DNA of 27,767 nt. Origin: Magnetominusculus dajiuhuensis (GTDB lineage Bacteria > Nitrospirota > Thermodesulfovibrionia > Thermodesulfovibrionales > Magnetobacteriaceae). The translations under genes and the position numbers were made by a program. The stretch covers positions 1 to 27,767 of the forward strand of contig NZ_JBJUSG010000036.1 in NCBI RefSeq assembly GCF_046044395.1, read 5' to 3'. Shown here piece after piece: positions 24,622 to 27,767 of the stretch (positions are counted from its first letter, which is position 1; every line of letters begins with the position of its first letter). The notes under the pieces are model-generated. The model saw nothing but the letters and a program-made list of their open reading frames with translations, ran no database searches and was not told the DNA's origin.

Positions 24622-24648
24622 AAAGATAACGTAAACAAGGAGGATATT

Positions 24649-25281
24649 ATGGGAGTGTCATCAGTCGGTGTAGCTAGTACAACAAGTACAATGGATTATT
24701 ATTCCGCGTTCAAAAGCGCGAAGGCCGCCTCGACATCGGGTTCATCGTCAACTACGGGTTCAACATCAACTGGTTCAACAACGACTACGGGTTCAACATC
24801 AACCACGGGCAGCACGTCATCGTCATCCGGCACTACAACTTCCGGTACCGGCAGCGCTTCCACTTTTGGCAACAACATGACGGATTTCCTGTCACTTTTC
24901 ATGACACAACTAAAATATCAGAACCCGACAAGCCCGATGGACACTAACAATTTCACGAGCCAGCTCGCTCAATTTACTGAGGTACAGGACCTGACCACTA
25001 TGAACACGAACATGCAGAACCTCAGCGCGTATTCAAACTCGTTAAACAATCTCACGTCAGCAGGTCTTATAGGCAAGAATGTTGTCATGAATGACGGCAC
25101 TTCCGGAACCGTAACAGGTGTAAAGTTCAGCAGCGGCGTTACTTATCTTACGCTCAGTAACGGAAGCAGCGTACAGATGATTAACGTAAAAGAAATAAAT
25201 TCTGCTACCGGCACCAGCACCAGCGGCACCAGCACAAGCGGCAGTGGCACCAGCGCCAGCACAACTAATACGACTACATAA
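24649..25281 (+). CDS. flgD: Flagellar hook cap / scaffold protein FlgD
   Basis: Cap protein required for hook polymerisation, exported by the flagellar type III system. The 210 residues contain the family signature NNMTDFLSLFMTQLKYQNP followed by TSPMDTNNFTSQLAQFTEVQ (about 75-113). A short beta-rich domain follows (about 138-185, GLIGKNVVM to MINVKEI). The Fn3-like insertion of the enterobacterial protein is not evident. Both ends carry simple Ser/Thr/Gly repeats (about 27-72 and 187-210). AAGGAGG (24637-24643) is 5 nt before the ATG. It lies 27 nt after fliK. Confidence 0.93.
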   Translation: MGVSSVGVASTTSTMDYYSAFKSAKAASTSGSSSTTGSTSTGSTTTTGSTSTTGSTSSSSGTTTSGTGSASTFGNNMTDFLSLFMTQLKYQNPTSPMDTNNFTSQLAQFTEVQDLTTMNTNMQNLSAYSNSLNNLTSAGLIGKNVVMNDGTSGTVTGVKFSSGVTYLTLSNGSSVQMINVKEINSATGTSTSGTSTSGSGTSASTTNTTT

Positions 25282-25308
25282 AATGGATAATAAAGGAGGG
25301 TTAATAAA

Positions 25309-26658
25309 ATGATATCTTCACTGTGGAGCGCGGTAAGCGGAATGAGTAGCACCAGTACAGGTCTGGATGTGGTTAGTAATAACATATCCAATATGAACAC
25401 GACAGGTTATAAAACCAGCAGGACAAACTTTGGCGATGTGCTTAGCCAATATGTCGGTACCTCAGATGGGCAGGTTGGAAGCGGCTCTCAGGTAACGAGC
25501 GTAAGTACGTTTATGACACAGGGTTCTCTGATAACTACCGGCAATACGTATGATATGGCGATAGATGGTACGGGATACTTTGTAGTTAAAGACTCGTCAT
25601 CCGGGGTAACTGATTACACGAGGGCTGGGACGTTCAGTGTAGACAAGAGCGGTTATCTTGTAACGTCCTCGGGAATGAGGGTTCAGGGATATATGGGTAC
25701 CGATGTTAATGCTACAACCTCTTCCACTGATAATGGTGTTATGACAGATATTAAGATTTCCAGCAATATAGCCACGGCAAAAGAAACGAGCAGCGTAACA
25801 ACAGGGGTCAATCTAAATTCACAGGCCTCGGTTATCTCCGCCGCGTTTACACTGGACGGTAACGGCGACGGTGTGAACAATGACCCTACAAATTATAACT
25901 ACGCCCAGACGACAACGGTTTATGATTCTCAGGGAGGCTCTCACCAGGTTACGGCATATTTCACAAAAACCGCCGACAATACGTGGCAGGTTCACTATGC
26001 CTATCCAGCCACCGTCAACACATCAACCTCATCAAGTCCCTCACTCACATTGGCAACAGGCAACGCGCAGACCCTCTCGTTTGATACAAGTGGCAGGCTG
26101 GTAAGCGATGGCTCCACGGCATCGCCAAATGTTGACCCGACTACATACTTTAGCTTCGGCACCTCAGTCGACAATCCTCAAGGTATTGTGTTTGATTATG
26201 GAACTTCGACAGACGAAGGTGGCAATGGGCTTAACGGCAGCACTCAGCTTGCCGAAGGCAATCAAATGTTAAACTCGGCACAAAACGGTTACGCGGCAGG
26301 CTCTGTAAAAAGTGTTAATATCTCCGATGATGGAACAATTACCGCCACGCTTTCAAACGGACAACTAAGTACGCTTGGCCAAATAGTGCTCGCGCGCTTT
26401 AATGACCCTAATGATCTTACTCAACTGAGCGGTAACTTATACGCGGCGTCAAAGAAATCAGGCACCGCGATTATCAATATAGCGAAGTCAGACGGACTCG
26501 GACGAGTAGTTTCCGGTTCCCTTGAGGCCAGCAACGTTGACCTCAGCACTGAATTCGTAAATATGATTTCATACCAGAGGGCATTTGAGGCGAACTCCAA
26601 GGGCATACAGACCATCAACGAAATGCTTCAGACTCTCAATAGTCTCAAGCAAGGCTAA
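25309..26658 (+). CDS. flgE: Flagellar hook protein FlgE
   Basis: Structural subunit of the hook, 449 residues. The N-terminal rod/hook signature is SAVSGMSSTSTGLDVVSNNI (7-26) followed by SNMNTTGYK. The FlgE-type segment DMAIDGTGYFVV is at about 83-94. The C-terminal signature is LEASNVDLSTEFVNMISYQR followed by AFEANSKGIQTINEMLQTLN. The middle is variable and rich in Ser, Thr and Asn. AAGGAGGG lies about 9 nt before the ATG. It is the last gene before a strong hairpin, so the block ends here and other flagellar genes must be elsewhere. Confidence 0.95.
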   Translation: MISSLWSAVSGMSSTSTGLDVVSNNISNMNTTGYKTSRTNFGDVLSQYVGTSDGQVGSGSQVTSVSTFMTQGSLITTGNTYDMAIDGTGYFVVKDSSSGVTDYTRAGTFSVDKSGYLVTSSGMRVQGYMGTDVNATTSSTDNGVMTDIKISSNIATAKETSSVTTGVNLNSQASVISAAFTLDGNGDGVNNDPTNYNYAQTTTVYDSQGGSHQVTAYFTKTADNTWQVHYAYPATVNTSTSSSPSLTLATGNAQTLSFDTSGRLVSDGSTASPNVDPTTYFSFGTSVDNPQGIVFDYGTSTDEGGNGLNGSTQLAEGNQMLNSAQNGYAAGSVKSVNISDDGTITATLSNGQLSTLGQIVLARFNDPNDLTQLSGNLYAASKKSGTAIINIAKSDGLGRVVSGSLEASNVDLSTEFVNMISYQRAFEANSKGIQTINEMLQTLNSLKQG

Positions 26659-26672
26659 TAGCAACTGAGTAC

Positions 26673-26707
26673 CCTGCACACTCCGGCCACAGGCCGGGGT
26701 GTGCAGG
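26673..26707 (+). terminator. Strong hairpin after flgE
   Basis: A 16-bp stem (26673-26688 with 26692-26707, one G-T pair) with an ACA loop, located 14 nt after the flgE stop. No T-run follows directly, so it may work as a terminator with Rho or as a 3'-end stabiliser. It separates the flagellar block from the next promoter. Confidence 0.7.
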
Positions 26708-26762
26708 CACAACCCCACGGCAAATTTGTTCTCCATCTTAAGGGCCTGCAACAAAATAACCC

Positions 26763-26791
26763 TTGACAGATTCCTTTAACTGTGATACAAT
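26763..26791 (+). promoter_or_regulatory. Strong sigma70-type promoter
   Basis: TTGACA (26763-26768) and TACAAT (26786-26791) are 17 bp apart, with a TG extension at 26783-26784. It lies after the flgE hairpin and gives a leader of about 145 nt for the CMD-family gene. Confidence 0.75.
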
Positions 26792-26872
26792 AAATCATCG
26801 CCTCTATTGTATGTCCATTGTAGTAGAATCGGGGGCGAGAGGAGTTAGTATTGTTGGAGCGTCGCACCGTGT

Positions 26873-26906
26873 AAGGGGCTGGCGTTTCACATCCGGCCAG
26901 CCCTTC
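26873..26906 (+). other. Leader hairpin upstream of the CMD-family gene
   Basis: Arms at about 26874-26883 and 26896-26905 form a 10-bp stem with one G-T pair and a 12-nt loop, located 38 nt before the start codon. A seven-codon frame (TTG at 26854, with GAGAGGAG upstream) ends just at its left arm. It could be a regulatory leader; no known riboswitch is recognised. Confidence 0.4.
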
Positions 26907-26943
26907 CTAATCAATCAATAAGTCAAACAGGAGGACAGAGCCT

Positions 26944-27477
26944 ATGCCAATAATCAGGACAGTTGAAACCAACGAGGCTGTAGGTACGGTCGCCGGAATT
27001 TATGCAGCATTGGAGCAGGCGTTAGGATTCGTTCCTAATAGTATGAAATTGTTGAGCTCCAGCCCTAAGACGCTCGATCGCCAATTCCAGACTATCAGCT
27101 ATTATATGAATCACCCAACGCTCAGTCAATCCCTCATTGCAATGGTACGAGTGCTCGTATCAATGAAAACATTTTGCGCCTACTGTGTTGATATAAACAC
27201 CAGACTGTTGCACGATATGGGATTTAGCGCCGAATCCATTCAGGCCACAAAGAAAAATCCAGAGATGGCACCCCTCGGTGAAAAGGAAAAAGCGATGCTT
27301 CTTTTCGTCATGAAGTCGGTCTTTGACGGTCATGCCGTCGAAAAAGGCGACATAGAGCAGTTAAGACAATTGGGTTGGACAGATATGGATATGCTGGATG
27401 CAACAGCACTCGGTGCATATATGATGGCCGGGGATATTCTCTATAATGCGTTTAAAGTTGAAAAGGATGCTATTTAG
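26944..27477 (+). CDS. Carboxymuconolactone decarboxylase / AhpD-like protein
   Basis: All-helical protein of 177 residues resembling the CMD/AhpD family. Its core MVRVLVSMKTFCAYCVDINT contains the CxxC pair C78-C81. AhpD-type enzymes use this pair as a disulfide redox centre in peroxide defence, with a histidine four residues after the second cysteine; here that position is N85. Thiol redox chemistry is therefore possible, but classical AhpD proton relay is doubtful. The start is well supported by AGGAGG about 9 nt upstream. It is monocistronic with its own promoter and leader, and is not obviously linked to motility. Confidence 0.8.
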   Translation: MPIIRTVETNEAVGTVAGIYAALEQALGFVPNSMKLLSSSPKTLDRQFQTISYYMNHPTLSQSLIAMVRVLVSMKTFCAYCVDINTRLLHDMGFSAESIQATKKNPEMAPLGEKEKAMLLFVMKSVFDGHAVEKGDIEQLRQLGWTDMDMLDATALGAYMMAGDILYNAFKVEKDAI

Positions 27478-27767
27478 TAAAAACACGTGTTTCATTGCTG
27501 AGTGTTGGTGAATAAAGTATCAACGCGCGTAAGGGAAAAAGGGGGGGGGCGTTGCCCCTTGAGGGGCACATACTCCCTCAACCGACCCTGAGTGTAGCCG
27601 ATACCCACGGCAGGGCAATCGCATTAGAAAAACAAAGCAGAAGATACCTGTGCAATCATTCCGGCTTCGTCCCTTTCCGTCATTCCGGCTTGTCCGGAAT
27701 CTTCCCTTTAGGGGGAGTTTCATAATGATTGTGCATATTCTGAGGCATAAGGACAGATTCCGGACAA
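27478..27767. other. 290-nt intergenic end region with repeats
   Basis: No gene is visible. It contains a run of nine G (27541-27549) and a 6-bp hairpin TGCCCC/GGGGCA with a TTGA loop (27553-27568), a possible terminator for the CMD-family gene. The dispersed palindromic repeats (27639-27767) follow and run off the window. Confidence 0.6.
27639..27767. repeat. Dispersed palindromic repeats, truncated at window end
   Basis: 27639-27678 is an inverted near-copy of 58-97. It is followed by the 23-bp arm (27679-27701) also found at 9085-9107, and by the first 12 bases of its inverted partner (27756-27767), which continues past the window. The intervening loop is 54 nt, against 28 nt at 9108-9135. 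Confidence 0.75.

Noticed and set aside
26811..26921. 36-codon ATG frame in the leader of the AhpD-like gene
   Set aside because: There is no Shine-Dalgarno before the ATG, the composition is not protein-like, and it crosses the leader hairpin.

Overview
The window looks like a chromosomal segment from a motile Gram-negative-type bacterium. Protein style, frequent TTG/GTG starts, the sigma54-controlled flagellar block and dispersed palindromes fit the Nitrospirota (Thermodesulfovibrionia / magnetotactic relatives) best. That placement is inference: no rRNA or other marker gene is present.

Left part (about 1-9000), housekeeping and accessory genes. A MoxR/Mg-chelatase-like AAA+ ATPase, a von Willebrand factor A protein and RNase HI form an overlapping plus-strand unit, followed by RNase R (rnr). 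Two small membrane proteins come next, one with a TM2 domain. A minus-strand operon then carries rsmD, coaD and an EamA-type permease, with an alpha/beta hydrolase diverging from it. A 410-nt gap follows with a 23-bp inverted-repeat pair, AT-rich palindromes and a strong sigma70-type promoter.

Middle part (9423-14997), flagellar regulation. The order is a sigma54 activator without a receiver domain (FlrA/FleQ-like), an exported TPR protein behind a -24/-12 element, a PAS histidine kinase (FlrB/FleS-like) and an NtrC-type response regulator (FlrC/FleR-like). This matches the flrA-flrBC-fliEFGHIJ order of Vibrio apart from the TPR gene and the flgBC genes.

Right part (15198-26658), flagellar structure and export: flgB, flgC, fliE, fliF, a 56-codon gene, fliG, fliH, fliI, fliJ, motE-like, fliK, flgD, flgE. 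Most junctions overlap or are very short. The 56-codon gene between fliF and fliG encodes a free-standing copy of the FliF C-terminal FliG-binding tail; this is the most novel item in the window. fliK carries a 153-bp tandem repeat array and a consensus sigma54 promoter almost on its start codon. A strong hairpin ends the block. A CMD/AhpD-like gene with its own promoter and structured leader follows, and the window closes in palindromic repeats that are an inverted copy of those at its left end.

Inferred logic: the FlrA-like activator, and then the kinase/regulator pair, drive sigma54 promoters upstream of the TPR gene, flgB and fliK. These supply the rod base, MS ring, C ring, export ATPase, hook-length ruler, hook cap and hook.
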